NCBI GenBank assembly: GCA_934718135.1 | Contig: CAKUZW010000011.1 | Span: forward strand, 1 to 20,740 | Reading direction: 5' to 3' | Length of the DNA stretch: 20,740 bases | DNA from: an uncultured Candidatus Melainabacteria bacterium | GTDB lineage: Bacteria; Cyanobacteriota; Vampirovibrionia; Gastranaerophilales; Gastranaerophilaceae | Made by a program: the position numbers and the translations under genes | Notes under the pieces: model-generated | Seen by the model: only the letters and a program-made list of their open reading frames with translations | What the model was told of the DNA's origin: nothing | Databases searched by the model: none | Part shown: piece by piece, positions 1-6,977 of the stretch | How positions within the stretch are numbered: position 1 is the stretch's first letter | Layout of the letters: each line of letters opens with the position of its first letter

Positions 1-540
1 GCCGCACGAGTGGCAGTAAAGTGCGTGGATGGTCTATATACTTATATTACTTTCTTATTTTAATGTTGGGCTAGTGATCCCAACCTACATTCTTAAGAAA
101 ATTTAGTGCTCATATTTCGTACAAATTTTCTAAGTTTTCAGAATGACAGAAAAAATCATGTCATTGCGAACGGGTTTTGAAGGATTGTTATTCAAGTTAG
201 GTAATAGTCTCCAGTGTCGCAATCCCTGACAAGTTTCACCATTGCCTAATTTGTTAGGGATTACTACGTCACTTCGTACTTCTGCCTGACACTTCACCTC
301 GCCATAAACGTGACTCCGTGTCTGCCAAATATGTCCTGCGGACAGCCTATCATTTTGGCAGACAGCTCCGCACTCTGCTCGGTTCGTTCTCGTAATGACA
401 TGATTTTGTGTTTGCAGATCCTTCGGGCTCTTCACGCTCGCATTAAACGGATACGGCTCCGCCTTAATGCTTGAGCTCGCGTGGCCTCAGGATGACGCTA
501 AAAATGATATGCTATGATATGATGTGGTGGGGGCAATTTT
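1..540. repeat. Gene-free mosaic of nested inverted repeats
   Basis: No credible gene lies here. The stretch is richer in GC than the flanking DNA and is built of nested inverted repeats: an outer pair at 152-172 and 385-407 (both read as AAAATCATGTCATT then CGA..ACG), an inner stem at about 222-233 with 253-264 (AATCCCT / AGGGATT), a stem TGTCTGCCAAA / TTTGGCAGACA with a nested GTCC/GGAC (about 318-367), and GCATTAA (440-446) / TTAATGC (464-470). TCAGAATGAC (138-147) and TCAGGATGAC (487-496) flank it as near-identical direct repeats. The pieces resemble the widespread 'GTCATTGCGA...CAATC' class of dispersed intergenic repeats, as I recall it. It may be a non-autonomous mobile element or a mosaic of several. 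No transposase is seen. Confidence 0.75.
64..91. repeat. GTTGGG...CCCAACCTACA hairpin repeat
   Basis: GTTGGG (65-70) pairs with CCCAAC (79-84) around an 8-nt loop and is followed by CTACA. This matches in form the short dispersed hairpin repeat commonly seen between genes in cyanobacteria (TGTAGGTTGGGTT...AACCCAACA). The family assignment is from memory and short enough that chance similarity is possible. No U-tract follows, so it is not an obvious terminator. Confidence 0.45.
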
Positions 541-592
541 TTTTCTTTATGTATTTATATATAGATGTAAGGAAATTTGAAAGGGAAAAGGA

Positions 593-964
593 ATGAAATT
601 GGAAAATTTTGCGGCTGAATCTTTAGAAAGAGTTGTTGAACAAATAGAAATTTCTCGTCAGGTTCGCGAGGTGTTGCTAGATATCTGTGCTAAATTTGAG
701 CCATTTGAATTTTCGTCCCCATGGAAGGATTCTGTTGAAAGGGTACTAAAAAATGGAAAGAAATTAACTATAGGTAAGGCCGGTGCAAAGGTTCTTGAAA
801 ATTCTAAAGGAGATGTTTTAGTATATAGAAAATTTAGTGGATATGGGCCTACGCTTGATGATGGAACACCTACATTGCGTTTTTATGTAGATCGTCCTAG
901 TGGTCGTACACGTCTGTTAGTCAAACCAAGAGTAGATGGTACATTTTCTCCCGTTAGATTGTAG
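593..964 (+). CDS. Hypothetical protein, 123 aa
   Basis: I do not recognise this family. The 123-residue product has no signal peptide or membrane span. The N-terminal third (residues 1-40) looks helical and acidic, and the C-terminal half (about 55-123) is basic and strand-rich, with a Gly/Tyr-rich turn near residues 83-92 and an Arg-rich segment near 98-112. The start follows an AAAGGG-type ribosome binding site about 9 nt upstream. It ends 21 nt before the next small membrane-protein gene, so the two are probably cotranscribed and end at the terminator near 1311-1342. The repeat mosaic lies directly upstream. That this is a real gene is likely from its binding site, length and codon use; its role is unknown. 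Confidence 0.7.
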   Translation: MKLENFAAESLERVVEQIEISRQVREVLLDICAKFEPFEFSSPWKDSVERVLKNGKKLTIGKAGAKVLENSKGDVLVYRKFSGYGPTLDDGTPTLRFYVDRPSGRTRLLVKPRVDGTFSPVRL

Positions 965-985
965 TATTTTTAGAAAGGATAATAT

Positions 986-1243
986 ATGGCATATATTGAT
1001 TATGTAAATTCATTTAATTCAAATGATGTAAGTGTTTTGAAAAAACGACAAAAACAGTCTAAATATGTTAGGGCTGCAGCTTTAACAAGTGGAATCGCTT
1101 TTGCCGGTTTAGGTTTATTGCCGAAAAATAAACATAGTATTTCATGTTTAGTAGGATCAGTTCTTTCATTCCTAGCTGTTTTTAATACACATAATTATAT
1201 TAAAAATGTAGATAAAAAGATTCAATTAAATTCAGTAGGATAA
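986..1243 (+). CDS. Small two-span membrane protein, 85 aa
   Basis: Unrecognised 85-residue protein. A basic N-terminal segment (KKRQKQSKY, about residues 19-27) precedes two hydrophobic stretches at about 29-45 and 52-68, separated by a short loop with PKNKHS. This gives a helical-hairpin topology with both ends probably cytoplasmic by the positive-inside rule. AGAAAGG sits a suitable distance before the ATG. It follows the 123-aa gene by 21 nt, so the pair probably forms one transcript. No catalytic or binding motif is visible. Confidence 0.7.
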   Translation: MAYIDYVNSFNSNDVSVLKKRQKQSKYVRAAALTSGIAFAGLGLLPKNKHSISCLVGSVLSFLAVFNTHNYIKNVDKKIQLNSVG

Positions 1244-1310
1244 AGATAAAAATCAAACAAATTTTAGATGTTACTATAAAAATAACATTGCAAATGTTGT
1301 TGGTTCAAAA

Positions 1311-1343
1311 AATAGGCTAGAAAAACTTCTAGCCTATTTTTTA
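1311..1343. terminator. Bidirectional intrinsic terminator
   Basis: A perfect 12-bp stem, AATAGGCTAGAA (1311-1322) with TTCTAGCCTATT (1327-1338), closes a 4-nt loop. A run of T follows on the plus strand and a run of A precedes it, so it can act on both strands. It separates the small plus-strand genes from the convergent prepilin peptidase gene. Confidence 0.9.
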
Positions 1344-1364
1344 TTAATCTATATGTAATAGCAT

Positions 1365-2465
1365 TTACACAACTATTGTGACAAGTGCGATAAAGCCTGC
1401 TAAAAGCATTGCAGGTCCGAATGGCAAATACATTCCGTCTGCTGCTTGATTGTTTTTCAATCCTGAGATAAGTTCTTTGCATGTCCAAATTCCAAGAGCA
1501 ACCAAAACAATTGTGCTAGACCAATATGCTACTGGGTGTGTTAACCAGTTCAATTGTTGAGCAATTATAAAGCCAATTGTATAAACTGCAAATGATGATA
1601 ACGCTCCAAGAGTAAACCAGTTTTTATTATCAATAAGTTTTTTTACAAACAATGGAAGGGTAATAATAATTTGAATTATTGCACTTAAAACTAAAATTGA
1701 AACTAAAGCTTTAAACACAGGTAAAAATGTCGGGTAGCTTCCTGTTCCACCCAATAGTCCGCCAAATACGGTTCCCAAACCTGCAGCGATATAAGAATCA
1801 CCTTCTCCAAAAGCTCTTGCTCCAACTAGTAACAAGCCAAGTCTTGATACTGCTTCCATTATCAAAAATCCTAAAATACCGGCTGCCAGAGAATAAAGTA
1901 TTGGGCAACTAGTAACTAAATCCCAAGAGAATTTAGGCATTCCGTTTGTGTGAACATTAAATACAAAAATTAAAATTGAAACTAATATACTATAAAAAAT
2001 ACCCACACCAATTAGTGCAAAAGTGTGTACATCAGCAACTTTTTTTTCTATAAAATCTGTTCCTGATAAAACTATAAATAAGCAAGATATAATTAGTGAG
2101 AATATATACAAAATAACTTGCGGCCAAGCTATCGGGTTCATCACTTCTAACCCAAATAACGGGTCAAAAGGTGTACAAATTCTTAAAAATAATCCAACAA
2201 AAATAAGCCCTGTTAAAAGTTCAACAAACGGGTATTGCCAACTTATATGTTCGTGGCAAAAAGCACATTTTCCTCTCAAAAACATATAAGAAAATAATGG
2301 TATATTGTGATACCATTTTAATGGTGTTTGGCATTTAGGGCATTTTGATGCCGGAAATACAATTGATTCTTCACTTACGGTTCTTAATATTACTACATTC
2401 AAAAAACTTCCGATAACAAGTCCTGTTATGAAGATGAATGCTAAAACTACCAGAGAAAATGTCAT
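1365..2465 (-). CDS. pilD: Prepilin peptidase / N-methyltransferase (A24 family), long form
   Basis: Inner-membrane aspartic protease that cleaves the leader of type IV prepilins or pseudopilins and methylates the new N-terminus. The N-terminal span is followed by FLNVVILRT and a zinc-binding-type quartet C42-x2-C45 and C67-x2-C70, the methyltransferase part. The two catalytic aspartates are D137 (SGTD) and D223 in the GEGD motif. The usual PFGP motif occurs only near residue 347. At 366 residues it is longer than typical family members (about 250-290), and the extra length lies between GEGD and PFGP, where about two additional hydrophobic spans are seen. It overlaps the upstream sigma factor gene by 4 nt (ATGA), implying translational coupling. 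pilT and a CpaE-like gene elsewhere in the window fit a piliated cell. Confidence 0.93.
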   Translation of the reverse strand: MTFSLVVLAFIFITGLVIGSFLNVVILRTVSEESIVFPASKCPKCQTPLKWYHNIPLFSYMFLRGKCAFCHEHISWQYPFVELLTGLIFVGLFLRICTPFDPLFGLEVMNPIAWPQVILYIFSLIISCLFIVLSGTDFIEKKVADVHTFALIGVGIFYSILVSILIFVFNVHTNGMPKFSWDLVTSCPILYSLAAGILGFLIMEAVSRLGLLLVGARAFGEGDSYIAAGLGTVFGGLLGGTGSYPTFLPVFKALVSILVLSAIIQIIITLPLFVKKLIDNKNWFTLGALSSFAVYTIGFIIAQQLNWLTHPVAYWSSTIVLVALGIWTCKELISGLKNNQAADGMYLPFGPAMLLAGFIALVTIVV

Positions 2466-3268
2466 TTTGCCTCCTTTATATCCTCTTCTGTCATTGTATT
2501 CTGTATAATGTTATATAATCTGTTTAATGCTCTTTTTAAAATTCGTGAAACCTGGGTTGCCGAAACATTCAGTTTTTGAGAAATAGTTTTTCTTGATTCC
2601 CCTTCCATATAATAAAGATAAATAGTTGTTTTATCAGGTTCAGGAAGCTTGTTGAGGGCGTATTCAATCATTTTTTTATTTGCATAAGTTTCTTCAAAAC
2701 TTTCATTTTCTTCTGATTGAATTCTATCCATTAAAGTTTCGGCTCCGTCAGTAGAATAAACTTTTTGGTCTAGAGAAATCATGTTTTTGATTAGTTCGAT
2801 ATTCATAATTTCTTCGACTTTTTCAAACGGTAAATCAACGTATCTGGCAACCTCTTCTACTGTTGGAATTTTGGTATTATTTTCAGATAGTTCTTCAATT
2901 GCAAGTTTAACCTTGTTCATATTTGCAATTGTTTCTCTAGGTGTTTTGACAAGGTTCGCCTTATCTCTTAGGTAGTGGAGAATTTTGCCTTTAATAACTT
3001 TGCTGACATAAGTTTTAAAACTTCCCTTAATACTTATGTCATAAGTTTCAATTGCATTCAAAACTCCTACGGCTCCGACTTGAATTAAATCGTCTTTTGA
3101 AATTGTATTTGGAATAGGATACATCCCCATAACAATACGTTTGACAAGTTTTAAGGACTCTTCAATCAAGTTCAAATAAACGACATACTTTTTCTTTTTG
3201 TCGTTTTCTTTTCTATATTCAATGATTAAATCTTCTAATTTTTCGAGTTCGGATACTTTTGTTTTCAC
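2462..3268 (-). CDS. Alternative RNA polymerase sigma factor (sigma-70 family, group 3)
   Basis: A 268-residue sigma factor with region 2 at about residues 59-102 (DDLIQVG, then the FKTYVSKVIKGKILHYLRD core-binding / -10 recognition stretch), a region 3 linker domain at about 108-165, and region 4 at about 207-255 with a helix-turn-helix near SRKTISQKLNVSATQVSRIL. It lacks the long region 1.1 and the non-conserved insert of housekeeping sigma factors. Size and layout match the SigF/SigB/FliA-type group 3. The frame starts at GTG (3268) with GGAG about 10 nt upstream. Its stop overlaps the start of the prepilin peptidase gene. In cyanobacteria a group-3 SigF is known to be needed for pilus formation, so the pairing suggests (inference) that it controls pilus or surface genes. 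No anti-sigma gene is adjacent. Confidence 0.9.
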   Translation of the reverse strand: MKTKVSELEKLEDLIIEYRKENDKKKKYVVYLNLIEESLKLVKRIVMGMYPIPNTISKDDLIQVGAVGVLNAIETYDISIKGSFKTYVSKVIKGKILHYLRDKANLVKTPRETIANMNKVKLAIEELSENNTKIPTVEEVARYVDLPFEKVEEIMNIELIKNMISLDQKVYSTDGAETLMDRIQSEENESFEETYANKKMIEYALNKLPEPDKTTIYLYYMEGESRKTISQKLNVSATQVSRILKRALNRLYNIIQNTMTEEDIKEAK

Positions 3269-3293
3269 TGTTTTGAAACTCCACTTTACTTTT

Positions 3294-3302
3294 AGTATAG
3301 CA
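3294..3302 (-). promoter_or_regulatory. Extended -10 promoter for the sigma / prepilin peptidase operon
   Basis: On the minus strand TGCTATACT forms an extended -10 element whose expected start of transcription is about 20 nt before the GTG start. No good -35 hexamer is seen, as expected for extended -10 promoters. Confidence 0.5.
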
Positions 3303-3353
3303 TAGATTAGTGCTAAAATCTAAATTTTTAAATTTCGTTAATAAATAACGACA

Positions 3354-3381
3354 TATAATTTTTTTATGCTATTATTAGCAT
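3354..3381 (+). promoter_or_regulatory. Likely gatC -10 with a start-site palindrome
   Basis: TATAAT at 3354-3359 is a plausible -10 for the plus-strand operon; the -35 is weak. Immediately after it, at the expected start of transcription, ATGCTA (3366-3371) and TAGCAT (3376-3381) form an inverted repeat. It could be a 5' stem or an operator. The minus-strand sigma promoter region also contains ATGCTA, so both directions carry the same hexamer. Confidence 0.4.
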
Positions 3382-3414
3382 AGAGAAGATTATATATTTT
3401 TTAAGGAGCAAATA

Positions 3415-3696
3415 ATGATTACAGTAAAAGATGTTGAACATGTCGCAAAATTGGCAAGATTAGAACTTACTGAAGATGAAAAAGTTTTATATACAAAACA
3501 GTTGGGTGATGTTTTGAAATACGTTGACCAAATGAATGAAGTTGATACTTCTAATGTAAAACCAATGACTCAAGTTGTTGATTTTGTTAATGTTATGAGG
3601 GAAGATGTTCCTCATCAGGAAATTTCTAAAGAAGCTTTGATGGCAAATGCTCCGGATGAAGAAAACGGATTTTTCAAAGTTCCGAAGATTAATTAA
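3415..3696 (+). CDS. gatC: Asp-tRNA(Asn)/Glu-tRNA(Gln) amidotransferase subunit C
   Basis: The small subunit of the GatCAB transamidosome, which converts misacylated Glu-tRNA(Gln) and/or Asp-tRNA(Asn) to the correct amidated form. At 93 residues it has the full family length. Residues 1-30 (MITVKDVEHVAKLARLELTE...) are the classic GatC N-terminal helices, followed by the central 'L..V..M..VDTSNVKPM' stretch and the C-terminal region near PDEENGFFKVPKI. A strong AAGGAG sits 7 nt before the ATG. gatA and gatB are not in the window, so the subunits are unlinked here. It probably shares a transcript with pyrG. Confidence 0.96.
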   Translation: MITVKDVEHVAKLARLELTEDEKVLYTKQLGDVLKYVDQMNEVDTSNVKPMTQVVDFVNVMREDVPHQEISKEALMANAPDEENGFFKVPKIN

Positions 3697-3727
3697 GTAT
3701 TGAATTTAGAGTGTAGGGAAAAAGTTA

Positions 3728-3761
3728 ATAAGCGGTTAAGTTTTTAATCTTATCCGCTTAT
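3728..3761 (+). promoter_or_regulatory. Hairpin in the gatC-pyrG gap
   Basis: ATAAGCGG (3728-3735) pairs with CCGCTTAT (3754-3761), extended inward by TAAG/CTTA across one T-T mismatch, with an 8-nt loop. It lacks a U-tract and ends about 10 nt before the pyrG ribosome binding site (AAGGAG, 3771-3776). It may stabilise or process the transcript or modulate pyrG translation. It does not resemble the known Gram-positive pyrG attenuator, which ends in a terminator. Confidence 0.5.
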
Positions 3762-3785
3762 CAATATATAAAGGAGTTTTAGGGT

Positions 3786-5405
3786 ATGACAAAATATATT
3801 TTTGTGACAGGGGGAGTTGTTAGTTCTTTAGGAAAGGGCATTATTGCAGCATCTTTGGGTCGTTTATTACGTTCAAGAGATTATTCTGTAATTATTCAAA
3901 AGTTTGATCCTTATATAAATATTGACCCTGGGACAATGAGTCCTTTTCAACATGGAGAGGTTTTTGTGACAGATGACGGAGCGGAAACTGATTTAGATTT
4001 AGGACACTATGAAAGATTTACCGATACAAGTTTTGGGCAGGTTAATAATGTAACTTCTGGTCGTATTTATCAGGAAGTGATAAATAAAGAAAGACGTGGG
4101 GATTATCTTGGGGCTACAGTTCAAGTTATTCCGCATATTACAAATGAAATCAAATCTAAAATTGTTGCAGCGACAAAGCAATTCAATCCGGATTTTCATA
4201 TTATTGAAATTGGTGGAACAATTGGAGATATTGAAAGCTTACCATTTATTGAGGCTATAAGACAGTTTAAGGCTGAAATTGGTATCGGGAATGCAATTTC
4301 CGTTCATTGTACGTTGCTTCCGTATTTGCCAACATCTGGGGAATTGAAAACAAAACCTTCTCAACATAGTGTTCAGGTTTTGAGAAGTTACGGTATTCAA
4401 CCGGAAATTCTTGTTTGTAGAACTTCAAAGCCTATTCCAAAAACAGAAAGAGAAAAATTAGCACTATTTTGTTCTGTTCCAAAGGATGCTGTTATTGAAT
4501 GTCGTGATATGAAAACGATTTATGAAGTTCCTTTGGCATTGGAAGCTCAAAATATGTGTGCTGTTGCATTGAAAATGTTAGGAATGGATGATAGAACGCC
4601 GAATTTAACTTCTTGGGAAACTTTGGTTTCTAAAATTAAAAATCCTAAAACTTCTGTAAAAGTTGCAATTGCAGGTAAATATACAAAACTTTCAGATGCG
4701 TATATTTCTGTAGTGGAATCTTTAAAACATGCAGGTTATGCCGATTCTACTTCTATTGAAATTAAGTGGATAAATTCAGAAGAATGTGTTGATTATGCTA
4801 ATTGTAAAAAACTTCTGTCTGATGTAGATGCTGTTGTTGTTCCCGGAGGTTTTGGTGTAAGAGGAATTGAAGGAAAATTAAATGTTATTCGATATGCAAG
4901 AGAACATAATCTTCCATTTTTAGGCTTGTGTTTAGGAATGCAGTGTGCTGTTATTGAATATGCTCGAAATGTTGTTGGATTGAAGGGAGCAAATTCTAAA
5001 GAATTTGATGAAAATCCGACTTATCCTGTAATTGATATTATGTTAGAACAAAAAAATGTTAAAGGATATGGTGGGACAATGCGACTTGGTGCGTATGAAT
5101 GCCATTTAAAACCTGATTCTGTTGCAGCAAAAGCTTATGGAACAGAAGTGATTTCTGAACGTCACAGACACAGATATGAAGTTAATAATGAATATTTAGA
5201 TAAGATTGCAGATGCAGGTTTGGTATTTTCTGGAATGTCTCCAGATGGGATGTTAGCAGAAGTTGTTGAACTTCCAAAATTAGATTGGTTTGTTGCTTGT
5301 CAGTTCCATCCGGAATTTAAATCTCGTCCGGATAGACCACATCCGTTATTCAAAGGCTTGATAGATGCAGCTTTAAAACATTCTGAGAAAAAATCTAAAA
5401 AATAG
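3786..5405 (+). CDS. pyrG: CTP synthase (glutamine-hydrolysing)
   Basis: Makes CTP from UTP, ATP and glutamine in the cytoplasm, the last step of pyrimidine nucleotide synthesis. At 539 residues it has the normal length. The synthetase domain (about 1-270) opens with KYIFVTGGVVSSLGKG, whose P-loop spans residues 13-18, and has the GTIGDIES motif near 144-151. The class I glutamine amidotransferase domain (about 290-535) has the nucleophile elbow GLCLGMQ with Cys382 and the catalytic H508 and E510 in FHPE. All catalytic residues are present. AAGGAG precedes the start by 9 nt. The MFS transporter gene starts 29 nt after its stop, so the two are likely cotranscribed. Confidence 0.98.
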   Translation: MTKYIFVTGGVVSSLGKGIIAASLGRLLRSRDYSVIIQKFDPYINIDPGTMSPFQHGEVFVTDDGAETDLDLGHYERFTDTSFGQVNNVTSGRIYQEVINKERRGDYLGATVQVIPHITNEIKSKIVAATKQFNPDFHIIEIGGTIGDIESLPFIEAIRQFKAEIGIGNAISVHCTLLPYLPTSGELKTKPSQHSVQVLRSYGIQPEILVCRTSKPIPKTEREKLALFCSVPKDAVIECRDMKTIYEVPLALEAQNMCAVALKMLGMDDRTPNLTSWETLVSKIKNPKTSVKVAIAGKYTKLSDAYISVVESLKHAGYADSTSIEIKWINSEECVDYANCKKLLSDVDAVVVPGGFGVRGIEGKLNVIRYAREHNLPFLGLCLGMQCAVIEYARNVVGLKGANSKEFDENPTYPVIDIMLEQKNVKGYGGTMRLGAYECHLKPDSVAAKAYGTEVISERHRHRYEVNNEYLDKIADAGLVFSGMSPDGMLAEVVELPKLDWFVACQFHPEFKSRPDRPHPLFKGLIDAALKHSEKKSKK

Positions 5406-5434
5406 TTTACATTTATTTATGGGGGAAAGTATAA

Positions 5435-6805
5435 ATGAACAATAACGAAGGGTTAAAGAGATTTACTACGGTAAACTTTTTGAATTTCGCATTAGGCTTT
5501 TTAGGCTTGCAGTTTGCTTGGCAAATGAGAATTATTTTGTCCGGTCCTGTAACTGAAAATTTGGGTGCGGATGCATTTTTGTACGGTTTGATTTGGCTTG
5601 CCGGACCTTTTACTGGGATGGTTGTTCAGCCGTTAATCGGTGCTTTATCAGATAAAACAAAATCAAGATTTGGAAGAAGAAGACCATATTTGTTGGGGGG
5701 AGCAATTATTGCATCTATCGCTTTATGGTTGTTCCCAAATTCCGGAAATATAGCAAATTGGTTTGCCAATTTGACAGGCATGAATTTGCCTTCTTGGACA
5801 GGGCTTTTGATTGCTGCTGTTATGATTTGGATTATTGATGCTTGTATAAATATTGCTCAAGGCCCATATCGTGCATTGATTCCAGATGTTGTTCAACCAG
5901 AACAGCATTCTTTAGCAAATTCATACATTAGTTTGGCAATTGGTTTGGGTTCAGTAATTGCTGCTGCAACTGCACCATTTTTGAAATATGTTTTACATTA
6001 TCAAATGTCTGTAAATGCTCAATTTATTATGGCTGCTTTAGCTTTTTCTCTTGCAATGCTTTGGACTTGTTTAACTATTAAAGAAAAAAGTACATTTAAT
6101 GCTGAAGTTGTTGAAGAAAAAAAAGAAGAAGTTGGTTTTTGGAAATCCATGGCTGAATTTTTTGCATTATCTCCAGAAGTTTCAAAAATTTGTGTAATGC
6201 AATTTTTTACTTGGATAGGTATGATGTGTATGATGATTTTCTTTACAAATTTTGCTATCCATACGGTTTATGGCGTTCCAGATTTAACTAAATTGAGTGT
6301 AGAAGTTCAAAAGACATTTATGGCTGCTCAAACATCAGCTACAAATTATTCTTCAATTTGTTTTGCAATCTTTAATTTGGTTTGTTTTGTAATTGCTGTT
6401 CCAATTGGATTTTTGGCTGGAAAATTTGGAAATAAGAAAGTTCATATCATTTCATTACTTTCTATGGTAATTGCGTACTTAGGAATGGGCTTTTTCTGCA
6501 CGGTAAAACCTGTTGTAACTGTTTGTATGGCTTTATCAGGTATTGGTTGGGCTAGTGTTTGTGCTTTGCCTTTTGCAATGCTTTCAAAATACATAAAACC
6601 TGGAACAGAAGGTTCTGTAATGGGTATATTTAATATCTTTATTGCTGGCCCTCAAGTTTTTGTATGTACTTTGGTTGCTTGGATTATCAATAAATCTGTT
6701 CTTTATACAAACGAAATGTACAATAACCATTACGAATATTCTTTCTTTATTGGTGCATTATGTTTGTTAATAGCTGCAATCATTACAAAATTTATTAAAG
6801 AATAA
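5435..6805 (+). CDS. MFS transporter, sucrose/maltose-type (SLC45 / GPH-like)
   Basis: A 456-residue, 12-span secondary transporter of the major facilitator superfamily. The loop after the second span, GALSDKTKSRFGRRRPYLLGG (about residues 68-88), is the signature of sugar-proton symporters of the sucrose / SLC45 type. A long charged central loop (near EVVEEKKEEVGFWKS, about 224-238) separates the two six-helix halves. The C-terminus ends shortly after the last span. GGGGGAAAG serves as ribosome binding site. The substrate cannot be read from the sequence; a disaccharide is the usual guess. It lies 29 nt after pyrG with no terminator between, and a strong terminator follows it. Confidence 0.88.
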   Translation: MNNNEGLKRFTTVNFLNFALGFLGLQFAWQMRIILSGPVTENLGADAFLYGLIWLAGPFTGMVVQPLIGALSDKTKSRFGRRRPYLLGGAIIASIALWLFPNSGNIANWFANLTGMNLPSWTGLLIAAVMIWIIDACINIAQGPYRALIPDVVQPEQHSLANSYISLAIGLGSVIAAATAPFLKYVLHYQMSVNAQFIMAALAFSLAMLWTCLTIKEKSTFNAEVVEEKKEEVGFWKSMAEFFALSPEVSKICVMQFFTWIGMMCMMIFFTNFAIHTVYGVPDLTKLSVEVQKTFMAAQTSATNYSSICFAIFNLVCFVIAVPIGFLAGKFGNKKVHIISLLSMVIAYLGMGFFCTVKPVVTVCMALSGIGWASVCALPFAMLSKYIKPGTEGSVMGIFNIFIAGPQVFVCTLVAWIINKSVLYTNEMYNNHYEYSFFIGALCLLIAAIITKFIKE

Positions 6806-6831
6806 GGTTGAAATTTTATATATTAAATCAA

Positions 6832-6874
6832 AAGAATTCACTTGTAATAAAAACGAGTGGATTCTTTTTTTTTA
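6832..6874 (+). terminator. Intrinsic terminator after the MFS gene
   Basis: AAGAATTCACTTG (6832-6844) pairs with CGAGTGGATTCTT (6854-6866), with T-G wobbles, and runs into nine T residues. It ends the gatC-pyrG-transporter transcript. Confidence 0.88.
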
Positions 6875-6927
6875 AGAAATATTAAATTATTAGATAAATT
6901 GTTGTTTAAGTGGGGCAAAAATTAATT

Positions 6928-6955
6928 TTTACGGTTTTTACTACATTTGTATAAA
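6928..6955 (+). promoter_or_regulatory. Putative promoter of the 544-aa / ADP-ribosyltransferase pair
   Basis: TTTACG (6928-6933), a 16-nt spacer and TATAAA (6950-6955) lie 23 nt before the ATG at 6978. A 14-bp A/T palindrome (6917-6930) overlaps the -35. The match is moderate. Confidence 0.45.
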
Positions 6956-6977
6956 AAAATAAATAGAAGGTTTAAAA

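Noticed and set aside
130..435. 101-codon open frame on the minus strand in the left repeat region
   Set aside because: It lies entirely within nested inverted repeats, has no ribosome binding site and an amino-acid composition unlike the real genes. It is a by-product of the repeats.
1264..1488. Minus-strand frame of 74 codons overlapping the prepilin peptidase end and the terminator
   Set aside because: It runs through the terminator hairpin and overlaps a clear gene in another frame.
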